64,000 bases of DNA from Pogostemon cablin (lineage: Eukaryota; Streptophyta; Magnoliopsida; Lamiales; Lamiaceae), in contig CM042993.1 in NCBI GenBank assembly GCA_023678885.1, positions 6,966,501 through 7,030,500 on the forward strand, given 5' to 3'. Shown here piece by piece: positions 1 through 11,212 of the stretch; position 1 is the stretch's first letter, and every line of letters begins with the position of its first letter. The position numbers and the translations under genes are program-made. Below the pieces are notes generated by a model, which was not told the DNA's origin, ran no database searches, and saw nothing but the letters and a program-made list of their open reading frames with translations.

Positions 1-24
1 TCTTGAAATTTATAATGTTTAGAT

Positions 25-298
25 GAGTGAGGCTTGCGTGCGCCCGGGGCACATCGTGTGCCTTTAGAATTTAGTATTATGGATAAGGGTACATTGTTTT
101 GTTCTAAGGAGCATATACTTTAATTAGTAAGGGTACACCATTTTGTTCTAAAGGGTATACACTTTTTATTAATATTTTTTATTTTTCTTCAGAAAATAAA
201 AGGTATACATCTTTATACTAAAGGGTATACAATTTAACACAAAATTCTAAAGGCGCACGGAATGTGCCCGTACGCTCGAATACACACAAATTTTTGCC
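25..298. mobile_element. MULE-like MITE (GTGCGCC family), copy 1
   Basis: The left end reads GAGTGAGGCTTGCGTGCGCC and the right end finishes in TTTTTGCC. Imperfect 9-bp flanks TGTTTAGAT (16-24) and TATTTAGAT (299-307) look like a target duplication with one mismatch. The interior has repeated GGGTATAC motifs and palindromes in GGCGCACGG. A better preserved relative lies at 40545-40928 with a perfect 9-bp duplication, which supports a Mutator-like assignment. Confidence 0.6.
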
Positions 299-1108
299 TA
301 TTTAGATATTTAATTATCTTTTCAACAGAAGAATTTACGGTAAAATATAAATTAGTTGACTAACTCAACATTTTTAACTTCTTTGTGATTCTAACCCTTT
401 TTTAAAAAAATTTTTAATATTGTATAAGGGAGAGCATGTCACGAAGACATGGAAGATTCAAATTAATCATAGTATAGATTAATTAGATATTAATATAATT
501 TTATTTTGATTTGATTTTATTTATGTCAGTCATTATTACTTTTTATGTTTATCATTATTATAATGGATTTATCCGGTGGTCATATTATTGTATGAAGGGA
601 GTTGAATTTGTTTAATAAAAAATGAGAGTCTGGGTATAAACTTTTTATTAATATTTTTTATTTTTTTTCAAAAAATAAAGGGTACACATCTTTATACTAA
701 AGGGTATACAATTTAACACAAAATTCTAAAGGCGCCCGGGTGTACACAAGTTTTTGCCTGTTTAGATATTCAATTATCTTTTCAACTCATGTAAGAAGAA
801 TTTACGGTAAAATATAAATTAGTAGACTAACTCAACATTTTTTACTTCTTTGTGATTCTAACCCTTTTTTTTTAAATTTTAATATTGTACAATGGAGAGC
901 ATGTCACGAAGATATATGGAAGATTCAAATTAATTATAGTATAGATTAATTAGATATTAATATAATTTAATTTTGATTTTATTTTATTTATGCCGGTCAT
1001 TATTACTTTTTATGTTTGTCATTATTATAATGGATTTATCCCTATAAATAGGTGGTCATATTATTGTATGAATGGAGTTGAATTTGTTTAATAAAAAATG
1101 AGAGTCAT
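155..1108. repeat. tandem duplication, period about 479 bp
   Basis: Two copies, about 155-630 and 634-1108, share the same order of landmarks: ACTTTTTATTAATATTTTTT, GGGTATACAATTTAACAC, ATTTACGGTAAAATATAAAT, CACGAAGAT and GTTTAATAAAAAATGAGAGT. Copies differ by substitutions and small indels. Each copy carries the right half of the MITE at 25-298 plus its flank, so the duplication happened after that insertion. Confidence 0.8.
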
Positions 1109-2239
1109 AACATCTTTTACGGTATTCTTATGAATCAACGTATTTAAATAGTCTATTTTTGATATTCTTTAGGAATCAACGAATTAATACGCTTTCGCTG
1201 CATTATATGCAATTAGTTGTAAGCATATTAAGTTCCTAAAAGTTAAATAACGCATGAACCACAAAATTCCATCCAAAGTAAAATAAATTATAAACCATAA
1301 ATTAAAAATAAATATTGGACCATAAGACTTTAATAAATCATATGCGCAACAATAAATAAAGAGTTGATATTAGGTGCACCCTGTGCAAGGGTGCACTCAT
1401 ATGTGTATAACTTTTTATTCAATTTTGTATATATATTATTCTACTTTGTATACGTGTTTCTTAATAATTGTATATATTTTTCGCACTAAATTTTTCATTA
1501 AAAAAACTAGCATTCATATGTGTATAACTTTTTATTCAATAGTGTATACATATTTTTTAATAATTTTATATTTGTTTAAACTCAATTTTTCATTAAAAAA
1601 CTAACAATTAAATTGTATATATTTTTGTTCATAATTGTATATATTTTTGTTTATATTTGTATACGTTTTTTAAAGTGGGTGCACCCTATCTTATAATTAG
1701 GGTGCACCCGAGTGCACAGTATAATTAGCCATAAATAAATACCATAAAAATTAAATGTCTATTTTCATCTACAATTGGAAAATTTTAATTACTACAAAAA
1801 GAAATAGACCTCCAATTCAAAATTCACAACACGCCAGAATAGTAAAGAAGGATTTTGAGTGTTACATTACATTTTGTGTTACATTTCTAATTACACGCAT
1901 ATGAGTAATACGTGTGTATGGGGAAGAAAATCACAATTACTTCTCCATATTTTAGAGGAACAAGTCTGTTTCAATTTTGTCGATTTATGAAATATTTAAT
2001 TACATTGGTAATTAAACATTAGTTTAATTTGTTTGACTTAATTTGAATTATTATTTTGATTGCGTTAGGAGGTTTGACAATTAGTACTTGTCGTAACTTG
2101 TAATATGGAGTAATGTAAAGCAAATCAAATTTCTTAATATTATTCTTAATAAATCTCTAACTTATCCATTTAAATAAAAAATATTTCTACATCAAATAAT
2201 TAGTATTAAGATTATATATATTCAATTAATTAGTATTAG
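1109..2239. other. AT-rich spacer with MITE-like pieces
   Basis: No gene is visible. It contains a GTGCACC-bounded repeat (1368-1732) and a stretch at 1855-1950 with TGTTACATTTC and TTACACGCAT, resembling the TGTAACAGGAGATGT family seen at 8505-8655 and 16895-17105. Confidence 0.5.
1368..1732. repeat. GTGCACC-family MITE-like repeat
   Basis: The left end carries GGTGCACCCTGTGCAAGGG and the right end GGGTGCACCCGAGTGCACAG. The interior repeats CATATGTGTATAACTTTTTA and TGTATATATTTTTG. A relative with the same landmarks (CTCATATGTGTATAGC, GTGGGTGCAC, GAGTGCACAGAATAATTAG) is at 49366-49612, and fragments are near 10060, 47060 and 50050. Confidence 0.5.
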
Positions 2240-2345
2240 TATATATATGGGCTAACGGGTCGGGCAGCACTTGTTGGGTACGGCCGCCGGAGCAGCTGGT
2301 GTTGACTTCGCCGCTATACTCTGTTTGGAGATTTGGGTGTGTTAA
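2240..2345 (+). other. GC-rich patch, possible gene fragment
   Basis: A stretch of roughly 100 bp is much more GC-rich than its surroundings. One plus-strand frame reads about 24 hydrophobic/small residues (pattern LLGTAAGAAGVDFAAILCLE) before TAA near 2345. It could be the last exon of a captured or decayed gene. I do not recognise the protein, and no upstream exon is visible. Confidence 0.2.
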
Positions 2346-2499
2346 AGTCAGTGATTATGAGTTTGTGTCATTGACTTTGAGATAGATTTGATGTAGGTTT
2401 TTTTTTTAAATTAGTTTTATTGTAATCTATTCGAATTTTCTGTTGTGAACCACACACATCGAACTTTTTTTTTTTTTTTTACATTTGAAATAAATGGTA

Positions 2500-2757
2500 C
2501 TTCCTCCATCCCTTTGATAAGTGTGCATTTACTTTTTGCACGTGGATTAAGGAGTATAATATTTTAAAATGTAATGAGGTGAGAGAAATAATATTTTAAT
2601 GTATTGTGGGTAGTTGTATTAGTGTTGAGTGTGAGCCCCTTGTGTAGTGGGTTGAGTATAATAATGTGTGTCACATTAACCCAAAAAGAAAATGAATACT
2701 TTGTATTGGGACGGATAAAAATGGCAAAATTGACACTTATCAAGGGGACGGAGGGAA
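2500..2757. mobile_element. Stowaway-like MITE with TA duplication
   Basis: The termini are complementary over about 25 bp (left CTTCCTCCATCCCTTTGATA; right TATCAAGGGGACGGAGGGAA), flanked by TA at 2498-2499 and 2758-2759. Short open frames inside it come from the inverted repeats and are not genes. Confidence 0.75.
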
Positions 2758-2884
2758 TATTAGAAAGCTGGAATGCACGGGTTGACAAGATAAAGTCCGG
2801 TGGAATGGACCAACAGTAATTACAAGAGGGAGCATTCTTAGCATAAAAAGCAAATTTATGAGTAATGAGGTTCTCAGAATGACT

Positions 2885-3565
2885 TATTCAAAAAATGCAC
2901 GGGCTAATGAAGTCTTCAAAAATACCACAGATATCAGCAAGGATAGGCGCATATAGTGCATTCATTTCAAGGTGGCCTAAGGTAGCAAGAATAATACGTT
3001 CAACATCTCCCAAAAAAGAAATAGAGGTTAATTCCAATCATTTAGCAACATACAAGCTCTCACGAAGAGCAAGAAATTTCGCTACTTCGGGATCTTGAAT
3101 GTATGTGAATTTCTTACTCAACCCAAATATAAATTTTCCATCCTGATAAGATACATAAACACCACAGCCAACACAAGAAAATCTATTTGAGATAGCATCG
3201 TCAAAGAAAATACAAAAATTTGAATTTGGTGGGGATCGCCAATATACTTTAAAAAGAGAATGCGAGGCTCTTTCAGGTCAGAGATGAGCAGCTTGATATT
3301 CAACCAAAAGACGTGAGGCAACCATCACAATGGAATGAGGATCTTGCAGACCAAAGAAAGTAACAAAGAACACCAAAAAACATGCTAACCCATATTCAAT
3401 CGACAAGAGGATGTCATGGAACCAAAGTGATGCAACAACTTGAGAGCACTCACGTACAACACTGAGAAGACCAGTGATTTTCTAAGTTTCAATATCAAAG
3501 GGGCATGTGAGGAACAAGTGATGAGTAGTGCCATCAGTTTCCTTAAAGAAGTAACATTAAAAACT
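2885..3565 (-). pseudogene. LINE-type zf-RVT / RNase H domain relic
   Basis: On the minus strand, from 3565 downwards, one frame reads a zf-RVT-like segment (TTHHLFLTCPFDIET), then ASRLLVEYQAAHL, then an RNase H-like domain starting FDDAIS near 3205 with YQDGKFIFGLSKKFTYIQD and PEVAKFLALRESLYVAK, ending near 2885. Plant non-LTR retrotransposons and domesticated RNase H (RVT_3) proteins share this order. Several in-frame stops (after ET, after AHL, after YVAK) show decay, and no reverse transcriptase core is present. It is most simply the truncated 3' tail of an old LINE. Confidence 0.6.
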
Positions 3566-3639
3566 AAACTTTGTGTAAGACTATCACACGAAATGTATAA
3601 GAAGTAATGATATTTTAATTAAAAAATAATACTTTATTG

Positions 3640-3895
3640 ATGAAAATAATAATGATGGTTCATTTTTTCTATTTTGGACACTCGCCCTAAAAAGTTCATT
3701 TTTTTCATTTTGGAAATCCGCTCCAAAGAGTCGAATTTCTTTTTTACACAAATGAGACCTACACATATCTATTAATACAATTAAAATAGGGGGCCCACAC
3801 ACCCACTAATACAACCACCCATTATACATTAAATAATACTCCTTAACTCACGTGCAAAAAGTAAAGAGGGCTCTTTGAACCGGACGGAGGGAGTA
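3640..3895. repeat. Stowaway-related MITE, left end unclear
   Basis: The right terminus reads GAACCGGACGGAGGGAGTA. The interior has the family motifs TACACATTAAATAATACTCC, TCACGTGCAAAAAG and ACTAATACAA. The left terminus is degenerate (CTATTTTGGACACTCGCCC). Confidence 0.5.
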
Positions 3896-4034
3896 CCACT
3901 TTAAACGAAAAGTAATAATATCTTCAATTAAAAATTGACAATTAATTGAAAAAATGTAAACTTATTTTTACTGAGAGACGGTATCATGCAAGTGTTGGCT
4001 AATTAAAAGCCCACTTTCAAATGAAGTGGAATAA

Positions 4035-4173
4035 TAATTCTTTAAAAAGACAAATACTTGTGTGAGACCGTTCCATGAGACGATAAGAAGTGATAATTAT
4101 TATAAAGAAAAGGTTATACCCAATTAATGAAAATGATAACAATGTTGTTAATTATTTCATGAATAATTTATAG

Positions 4174-4209
<36 letters not shown>

Positions 4210-4312
4210 ATATTCTAAAATTCTTTAATAAAAAATGATAATTAATTTTGAAAACGTAAAATGGATTCATGCATCATATGAGACGATCTCATGTAAGCAA
4301 GCGTATCTTTAA
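4035..4312. repeat. GAGACGATCTCA-family MITE with AT microsatellite
   Basis: The left end reads TGTGTGAGACCGTTCCATGA and the right end GAGACGATCTCATGTAAGC. Between them are AAAGTGATAA-type motifs, a TTCATGAATAATTTATAGTA block and an (AT)n run at 4176-4206. Relatives: 10640-10865, 11213-11482, 48390-48925, 49100-49320 and 54735-55215. Confidence 0.55.
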
Positions 4313-4842
4313 AAAAATAATGAAATTAAAGTTTTGAAAAATAATGAAATTGTTGTGAATCGATCAAAAAAATAAAAGAAAAAGGATAAATACAATTGTT
4401 TATAGTAGTTCAACAAAATTGTATATGTCCACTCTTAAGGGAGAGGAATATCTTATTGATGAAGATAACGATGAAGAATAAACTTAAATCTCATATAAAC
4501 ACAATCGGATGATTCTGTGAACCATATTAAAGAATAAAACTTAACTAATATATATACTCCATATATATATATATATATATATATATATGGATAATATGAT
4601 ATATATGAATAATATATGATCCCTAGAATATTGTCTATAATTATATAGAATCACAATTTGCTTTGAAAACAAACTGCTTTCAAATCCAAACCCACTTTTT
4701 CCGACGGACCAATCTTATATCAAACGCGTGATCTTAGACAACTCAAGTTACTCAACGTCCTCAACACAAATCTTTAACATCCACACATGCCTCTCTCTTT
4801 CAAGAATTGATCCAAATTAAATTTAGTGAGAGAGAGAAACGC

Positions 4843-5298
4843 ATGGGAAACAGATTAGGGAGAGAGAAAGGAAAGGCCAACATCATCCAAATCGACGAAG
4901 CCCAAACCAAGTTCAAGATCAACATTCCGACCAAAGCTATGGACCTACTCTTGTCTTATCCATCCGGCTACGTCCTTCTTGACTCCAAGGCTGTCCGAAG
5001 GTACGGTATTCGGGCCCCACGCTTGCAGCCCGAAGACCAACTCAAGCCCGGTAAGTACTACTTTCTTGTCCAAATGCCAAGATTCCCAGAGCCCGAATCC
5101 AGAAGGCCCAAATCCTTCCCACATGACTCAGCCGTTGATGTGGGTTCGGGCTCGGGCTCCGGGCCGGTCCGGGTTAAGATGAGGCTTCCCCGGGCCGAGA
5201 TTGAGAAGCTGATGGGAGAGAGTATAGATGAAACAGAGGTGGTTGACAGGATTCTTGATTTTTGTTTGCAAAACTCTTTTCCATACAGGGTTAATTGA
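4843..5298 (+). CDS. PADRE-domain (DUF4228) protein
   Basis: Single-exon protein of 151 residues starting MGNRLGREKGKANIIQIDE. The first in-frame ATG is at 4843; the frame is open a little further upstream, but only a TTG lies there. The domain signature is visible: 'KANIIQIDE...KFKINIPTKAMDLLLSYPSGYVLLDSKAVRRYGIRA', then 'LQPEDQLKPGKYYFLVQMP' (about residues 62-80) and a C-terminal 'VRVKMRLPRAEIEKLM' helix. PADRE proteins are small plant proteins, many induced by pathogens or abiotic stress; biochemical function is unknown. The N-terminal MGN fits N-myristoylation (inference), which would place it at membranes. A Gly-Ser run (residues 101-107) links the two conserved blocks. An (AT)n tract lies about 255 bp upstream. 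No neighbour shares its theme. Confidence 0.9.
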   Translation: MGNRLGREKGKANIIQIDEAQTKFKINIPTKAMDLLLSYPSGYVLLDSKAVRRYGIRAPRLQPEDQLKPGKYYFLVQMPRFPEPESRRPKSFPHDSAVDVGSGSGSGPVRVKMRLPRAEIEKLMGESIDETEVVDRILDFCLQNSFPYRVN

Positions 5299-5778
5299 GA
5301 CATATTTTCTTGATTACATGCTAATTGAGTGTTTGTTGAATATTTATGTGCCTGTATATATGGTTTTTATTTAGAAAAAAATAAGAAAATTTTGGTTTGT
5401 TGAATTTTATTTTTATACTGATTTGTAAAAATTAGCAGTTATAGTATCAGTAATTTTGAATTTAGATTATTAATAATCCACAAATAGATTTTGAATTAGA
5501 CAACCGATTAAAATGGCACAGATCACCACACTTTAATTTGTATTTCATCACACTGACATTTTAAGTGTCATTTCTACTTGTATGCCATAAATTGTATGAT
5601 TGTCACATAAAAAAAATGGTTTTAACATTTTACTATTTTTTAGAATTTAACGTAATTTTTTTTTCTTTATTCATAGTTCATTCAATGTGCATCATAAAAA
5701 AAATATTGAAAAATAAAATGATACAGAAAATGCATATCAAATTTGTATGCAATAAAAAATTTAAAATATTATTACTTA

Positions 5779-6052
5779 CTCCCTCCGTCCCAAATTCATC
5801 TCCACATTTTTGTAAATACGGAGTTTAAAAAAAATCATTTTTTTAACTTACTCTTGAGTGTAGTATGATATTTTTGGGTAATAAATAAATAATGAAGTAT
5901 GTTATGTGTGTTAAAAATATGACCTAAATTTGAAATTAAGGTATGTTGAGGGATATCATTATTATTATTTTTATTTTTTTTATGAAAGTATAAAGTTCAA
6001 TTTGAGACTGCTTAAAACAGAAAATGTGAAATCGAAATTGGGACAGAAGGAG
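5779..6052. mobile_element. Stowaway-like MITE with TA duplication
   Basis: Left CTCCCTCCGTCCCAAATTCA and right AAATTGGGACAGAAGGAG are inverted, flanked by TA (5777-5778, 6053-6054). Its 274-bp body is shared with the element at about 56911-57182 (AATACGGAGTTTAA, GGGTAATAAATAAATGA, GTTATGTGTGTTAAAA). Confidence 0.75.
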
Positions 6053-6787
6053 TATCGTCTATGATTTTCATGATATGATATCACACAAGTGTTTATCATA
6101 TTTTATAGCATGTATTATACTTATTAAACAAAAATTAAATTTTTTTTATATTATATTAAAATCAAGATAATCAGAGGTTTTGTGAACACGAAACACGATT
6201 AATTATTAGAGGAGCAGAGGTTGCCCAAAGTAGTATGTTGCCCACCAAAATGAGTACGTTGGTGGGTAGTGTGATTCAGTTCTCCACACTTCACCTCATC
6301 AAATAACAAATTAATTACAATCATTATCTCTACCTTTTTTTTCTCTAATTAATTTGTCACAAATATGTATGCAAAAAAATTGCGATTTGTAATCGGATTT
6401 CATTTGAACCTAATTACACGATATCGGGGACAGAGGAATCAGTTGATTCTTACCTAAATTTCTCTTTCCCAATTTTCTTATTTGTGCGTACCATTTTGGT
6501 ATCCTACTCACAAGATTCATTTTATGAGGTGATTAGTTTTTGTGCATAATTAATATTTGGTGGAGTATTGGAATTTTCTAAATTTATCTAACATATAAAA
6601 GAAATAAACTAAAAAATCGAATTAACTCTCCTGTCGTAATTTATTCACTTTTCTTTTGCAATTTACAAAGAAAATCATGAGCATAAATTATCGATACTAC
6701 AGAAAAGTAAATGAGTAAGAAACGATGTAATATATGAAGACAAAAAGATCAAACATGTCGAAGTTAAGAAATTTATTATATGATGAC

Positions 6788-6790
<3 letters not shown>

Positions 6791-6866
<76 letters not shown>
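6791..6866. repeat. (AT)n microsatellite
   Basis: An uninterrupted run of 38 AT dinucleotides, likely polymorphic in length. Open frames through it read only Ile-Tyr repeats and are not genes. Confidence 0.95.
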
Positions 6867-6870
<4 letters not shown>

Positions 6871-7228
6871 ACTTGTAATTCTTTATATATCTATTTCTCA
6901 TAAGCCCGATAAAATAGTTTAGCTCGAGAACTATCACAGTGCATGCTGATTCAGCTTCTTGAATAAATCAAACAAAATCTTAAAGATAATGGCAAAACAT
7001 TTTTTAATTAACGAGTTAACATAATTAATTATATGATCTTAAAATAATTGATTTTACTGAGTACTTTTCAAAAGAATTGTTCTAAATATGTTTGAACAAT
7101 TAAAAAAAAAACACTTAGAATTCTATTGAATTTGCATAATGTTATGTGAAACTCCATTTCAAACTACAACAATAAAACCATATTTAAGAATATATATATA
7201 AACACAGAGGAGTGGAGTGTTTACTGAA

Positions 7229-9564
7229 TTAAATAGAATCATCTGTGGGTTTAGTTTGTTGGATCGAACCGGGTTTAGTCAACTCGGGATTGGGTTTATT
7301 TTTGAGCCGGATGACTTCATAACAAAGAGCGCCCAAAATGGTTCCAACGATTGGGCCCACAATATAAACCCACAGTCCTTTGAATTTACGTTTGACAATG
7401 GCAGGCCCAATACTCCTTGCTGGGTTCATTGACGCTCCAGAAATGGGCCTGCACATATCTCATAATTAATAAAGTATTTCTTCAAAATTAAATGTGGGTT
7501 AATATTTTTATTTAAAATAAGAAAATAATAATAATACCCAGCCACAAAGACATTTAGCATTATTGTCATCCCAATAGCAATTCCTCCCAGCTGCTTAATC
7601 TGAAATATTGACAAACAAAAACCAAGTGTAAATTTAAGTATGCTAGAATTTATTGCTAACTAAGTGTATGTGAATGAGATCCAATAACATGGACGGTCTC
7701 ACTTTTGTGAGAGCCCTAGGGATGTAAGTGGAGAAAGCGTTATCATTGCTCGATTCGATAAAAGCTCGTTTTATATATGGTTGATTAGTTAAATAAATAC
7801 TAATGAAATTCATTTTTAAGTTTGCTTTATAAAAAAGCAGAAATTTGAGCATTGCTCGTTTAGTGTTTGTGAAGTGTGAACAACTCGTTAAGAGCTATTT
7901 TATTAATTTATTATTATTATTCATAATTAAATATTTTATATTAATATACATTAATATTTATTTAAGTAATTATTTAAATATAGTATCATTTTGATTTTTT
8001 TATTTTTTTTTCACTTTTTAGTTTTTTTCATATTTATGAATAACATTTGAGTGAATATCAAAATTAGTCCGGTAAGTATGACATTTTCCAACTATAGTCC
8101 TTTTTCATTTGCAATTCTCAATTTTGATCATTTTTTGTCCACTTTTAGTCCTTTTTGTCCAGTTTTGGTCCTTTTGGTACTAAATGTATACACTTTCGGA
8201 CTAATTTTTGACATTTTTTTTAACATAAAGGACTAAATTTGGACAAAAATGACTAAAAGTGAATAAAAAAGGTCCAAAATTGAGAATTGCAAATGAAAAA
8301 GAACTAAAGTTGGAAAATGTCAACCGGAAGAATTTTTCGGTACTAAATGTATACACTTTCGGACTAATTTTTGACATTTTTTTTTAACATAAAGGACTAA
8401 ATTTGGACAAAATGACTAAAAGTGAATAAAAAAATGACCAAAATTGAGAATTGCAAATGAAAAAGAACTAAAGTTGGAAAATATCAACCGGAAGAATTTT
8501 CCGTTGGATGATTGACACGTAGTATAAACTAATCTATACCCTAACAAACAAGGGAAAAGGTTGAGATTTTCCTCTCCACATATGTGTGAATCATCTAACG
8601 CGTGTTAGAGGAGATGTTACACATCAAAATGTAACAGGACATCCAAGATTAATATTATGCGTTCACGAATTAATTTTTTATTATTCACAAACGAAAATAT
8701 TTATATGTTTTTCGTGAACATAAATCTTGTGTTTGAGCTCAACTAGATTATTTCTTAAAAATAAGATTAAAATATGGCAAAACTCGAAGATCTGAAATAA
8801 ACATAGAGAAAATTTAGACGAACGAACGTACCGCTTTAGGATCAGTAGAGAGAGCAGAGACAACAAACATGAGGAGAAAAGAAATAATGATCTCAATTCC
8901 AAGAGACTGGCCATTGGATCCAACTGGAATGGTACCAAAGAAAGCTTCATCTGTTACATCCATTATCAATGCAAGGCTTCCACTTGCAAGAATCGCTCCC
9001 ACCATTTGACCTACTATGTACAACGGAACTTCCTTCCACCGTAACCGGCGGAACACGGCAGAGGCGACGGTGACGGCGGGGTTCACATGCGCGCCGGAGA
9101 TATGGCCGACGGCGTAAATGACGACCGTCACGATGGAACCCCACGTGACGCACACGCCGGGGAACGTGACGGTGCCGCCGTAGATCTTATTGACGGCCAC
9201 CGATCCACACCCGAAGAATATCACCAGATATGTTCCCAACAACTCAGCCACCACCTGACCTCAACAAATTAATTATTTTCCTTAGGTTTAATTTAATTAA
9301 ATACTCCAGTATACATATATATATATATATATAAATCGGAAGTGGACCATTTACTCCTATTGTTCGCGTAACAATGAGACAAAATGGACTCCTTTTGTCT
9401 CACTGTACACGAACAGTGGGAGGAAATGCACTTCCCGTCCCATCGTGGTCCAGACATACCTTTTGTAGAGTAGTGACAACTGCAAAAGAGGGAGGTTTTT
9501 TGTGGTTGGCGACGTCACCTGATTCCACTCTTGAGATCACCTCATCTTCCATTCTTGACGACAT
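7229..9564 (-). CDS. NOD26-like intrinsic protein (NIP subgroup I aquaporin)
   Basis: Four exons give 269 residues: 9460-9564, 8832-9254, 7538-7599 and 7229-7448 (105+423+62+220 nt). All introns are GT-AG and the joined frame is continuous. The ATG at 9564 opens MSSRMEDEVIS. Six membrane spans carry two NPA boxes: SGAHVNPAVT (Asn93) and SGASMNPARS (Asn205). By alignment with soybean nodulin 26 the selectivity filter is Trp73, Val193, Ala202, Arg208, the W-V-A-R set of NIP subgroup I, which passes water weakly and glycerol, ammonia, lactate or arsenite (family knowledge). Plasma-membrane or ER location is expected. The 423-nt second exon probably equals two exons (about 225 and 198 nt) of the usual five-exon NIP gene, suggesting loss of one intron. 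Intron 2 (7600-8831) is swollen by a palindromic repeat. The C-terminus (TKPGSIQQTKPTDDSI) lacks an obvious nodulin-26 CDPK site. Confidence 0.93.
8070..8502. repeat. palindromic element with partial 163-bp tandem duplication in NIP intron 2
   Basis: The left arm (8070-8170: GACATTTTCCAACTATAGTC, TTTGCAATTCTCAATTTTGA) is the inverted copy of 8225-8327 (TCAAAATTGAGAATTGCAAA-like, AAAGTTGGAAAATGTCAACC). The part 8176-8338 is then repeated as 8339-8502, starting with GGTACTAAATGTATACACTT in both. This is a MITE-like foldback that gained a second right half. Confidence 0.75.
8505..8655. repeat. TGTAACAGGAGATGT-family MITE fragment
   Basis: It shares GATGATTGACACGTA, TATACCCTAACAA, GAGGAGATGTTACACATC and AAAATGTAACAGGA with the element at 16895-17105, arranged in reverse relative to it. 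It lies in NIP intron 2 next to the foldback. Confidence 0.45.
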
Positions 9565-9616
9565 GATTTTTTTTTTTTAATGAGAATTGGTTGATTAAAG
9601 TGATGAATTGATCAGC

Positions 9617-9623
9617 TATATAA
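9617..9623 (-). promoter_or_regulatory. candidate TATA box of the NIP gene
   Basis: The minus strand reads CTTATATAG about 53 nt before the start codon, giving a predicted leader of only some 20-25 nt. No stronger TATA candidate lies closer. Position-based inference only. Confidence 0.35.
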
Positions 9624-10639
9624 GATGACGAATATATATTCTTTTCTTGGTTTAAAAAAGATATATTCGTTCTCCCTTTATCTGAAAGGAATTTACTGGA
9701 TTTATTGAAAGTGGTTTTAGTAGATCGCGTATTATGGGTCTAACGAATCAGATTTACTAATTCCGATATTTTTGGTGTCACATTATACACATTCTTGGAT
9801 TAGGTCAAACCATGTAATGTTAAACCAAGTCCCAATTTCCCGTGACTCAATCTCATGTCTATCAATGTTTCTTCCGTCCCAATTAATTCTTCACTCTTCC
9901 TACGTTGGTTCGTTTCAATACATACTTAAGTACCTAAAAGTAGTACAAGTTTAAAATTAATTTTCTTAATCAAGCATTAATTTTCTTTATATTTTAATCT
10001 TTTGATGAAAAAATAATATCATTATTAATTAAAATGAATAAATATAGAATAAATTGTAATATCTTGATGCACCCGAGTGCGCCAATTTGAAAAAAATATA
10101 TGATAACGTATTATTTTTTCTCGATGATCATGAAATAATTTTACTGTACAATTATCACTTTTATTTTATTTTATTTATTAAAACACATGTTATCACTGCT
10201 TAATTATTCGTATGAGGGGAAGATCCTTAATAAGTTATTTTACTAGCTAGCTAGTATTTGAAATTTGAAATGTTTATTGATACTTGTGATATATAAATCA
10301 TTTTAATTGATCATTATCCATTTTATGTGAGGAGAGATCTCTGATAACATGATCGGCAAAATCCTATTATTTGGGGTTGGCAGGTGGCACAATTTATCAT
10401 CTACAATTTGAGTTTGACTTGACTCCAGATATATATTCTCAATTCTTAGAAAATCAAATTAAATAAAATAAAATCTGTGCTCACGTGTAAACTTTCTTCA
10501 TTATGACTTTTCTACCTGATCACATGTTAAGATGATATATAACGCTGTAATAATCTGCAAATAAAATGCGTGCTCATAGTAATTATCTTTAAAAAGAAAA
10601 AAAAAACAATAACAAAAATAAAGGCCAAAAACAAAACGA

Positions 10640-10865
10640 CCTTAACAAAAATTTGTTTAAGACCATCTCATGTAGGGTTTATGTCGATAAAAAGTGATAA
10701 TTTTTACGATAAAAAGTGATACTCAACTAATAAAAAGTGATAATATTATTTCATGAACAATTTATAGTATAAATGAAAAGTAATAACATTTTATACCGAA
10801 AGTGATAACTTTTTATAATAAAAATGATAATAATTATTTTAAAAAGTATAAAATGGCGTACTTTT
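10640..10865. repeat. GAGACGATCTCA-family MITE relative
   Basis: TTTAAGACCATCTCATGTAG at the left, repeated AAAAGTGATAA motifs, and TTTCATGAACAATTTATAGT inside, the block also flanking the CACTA insertion at 48447. The right terminus is not clear. Confidence 0.4.
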
Positions 10866-11212
10866 ATTATATATTAATCTTCCCTTTTAAAAAAATCACA
10901 TTTTTAAGTATTATTATTGCAAAATGGGTGAGCAGACATCAATTTTCTCAACGAGCAGCAATGGGCTAAAAATTAATTTAAATAATCTCAATAGTGATCA
11001 ATGGTTTAAATTTAATTTAGAATCAATGGCCCATTAGTAATCAACTCAAGTAAACTTTAGAAATTACTCATTCTCATCGAACCCTTTTCATTGTTTACCG
11101 GAGTAATTTTCACCATGATATTGGGCTCATCTTTTATTTTGTCATGGGCTCTAGAATGGTTAGAATCAATCATAACATGTATTCGTACGTTTTATGCATT
11201 AAAGTTTTTGGG

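Larger units (their letters stand above)
5299..7228. other. intergenic spacer with one MITE and an AT microsatellite
   Basis: AT-rich DNA between the PADRE gene and the 3' end of the aquaporin. Apart from the Stowaway MITE at 5779-6052 and the (AT)n at 6791-6866, I see no gene, RNA or conserved motif. Confidence 0.7.

Noticed and set aside
4807..4842. Longer start for the PADRE protein
   Set aside because: The upstream start would be TTG; the ATG at 4843 gives the usual MGN N-terminus.
6734..6922. Open frame reading Ile-Tyr repeats across (AT)n
   Set aside because: Produced by the microsatellite; no domain, start context or conservation expected.
7217..7432. Plus-strand frame over the aquaporin 3' exon
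   Set aside because: Antisense shadow of the NIP exon carrying the second NPA motif.
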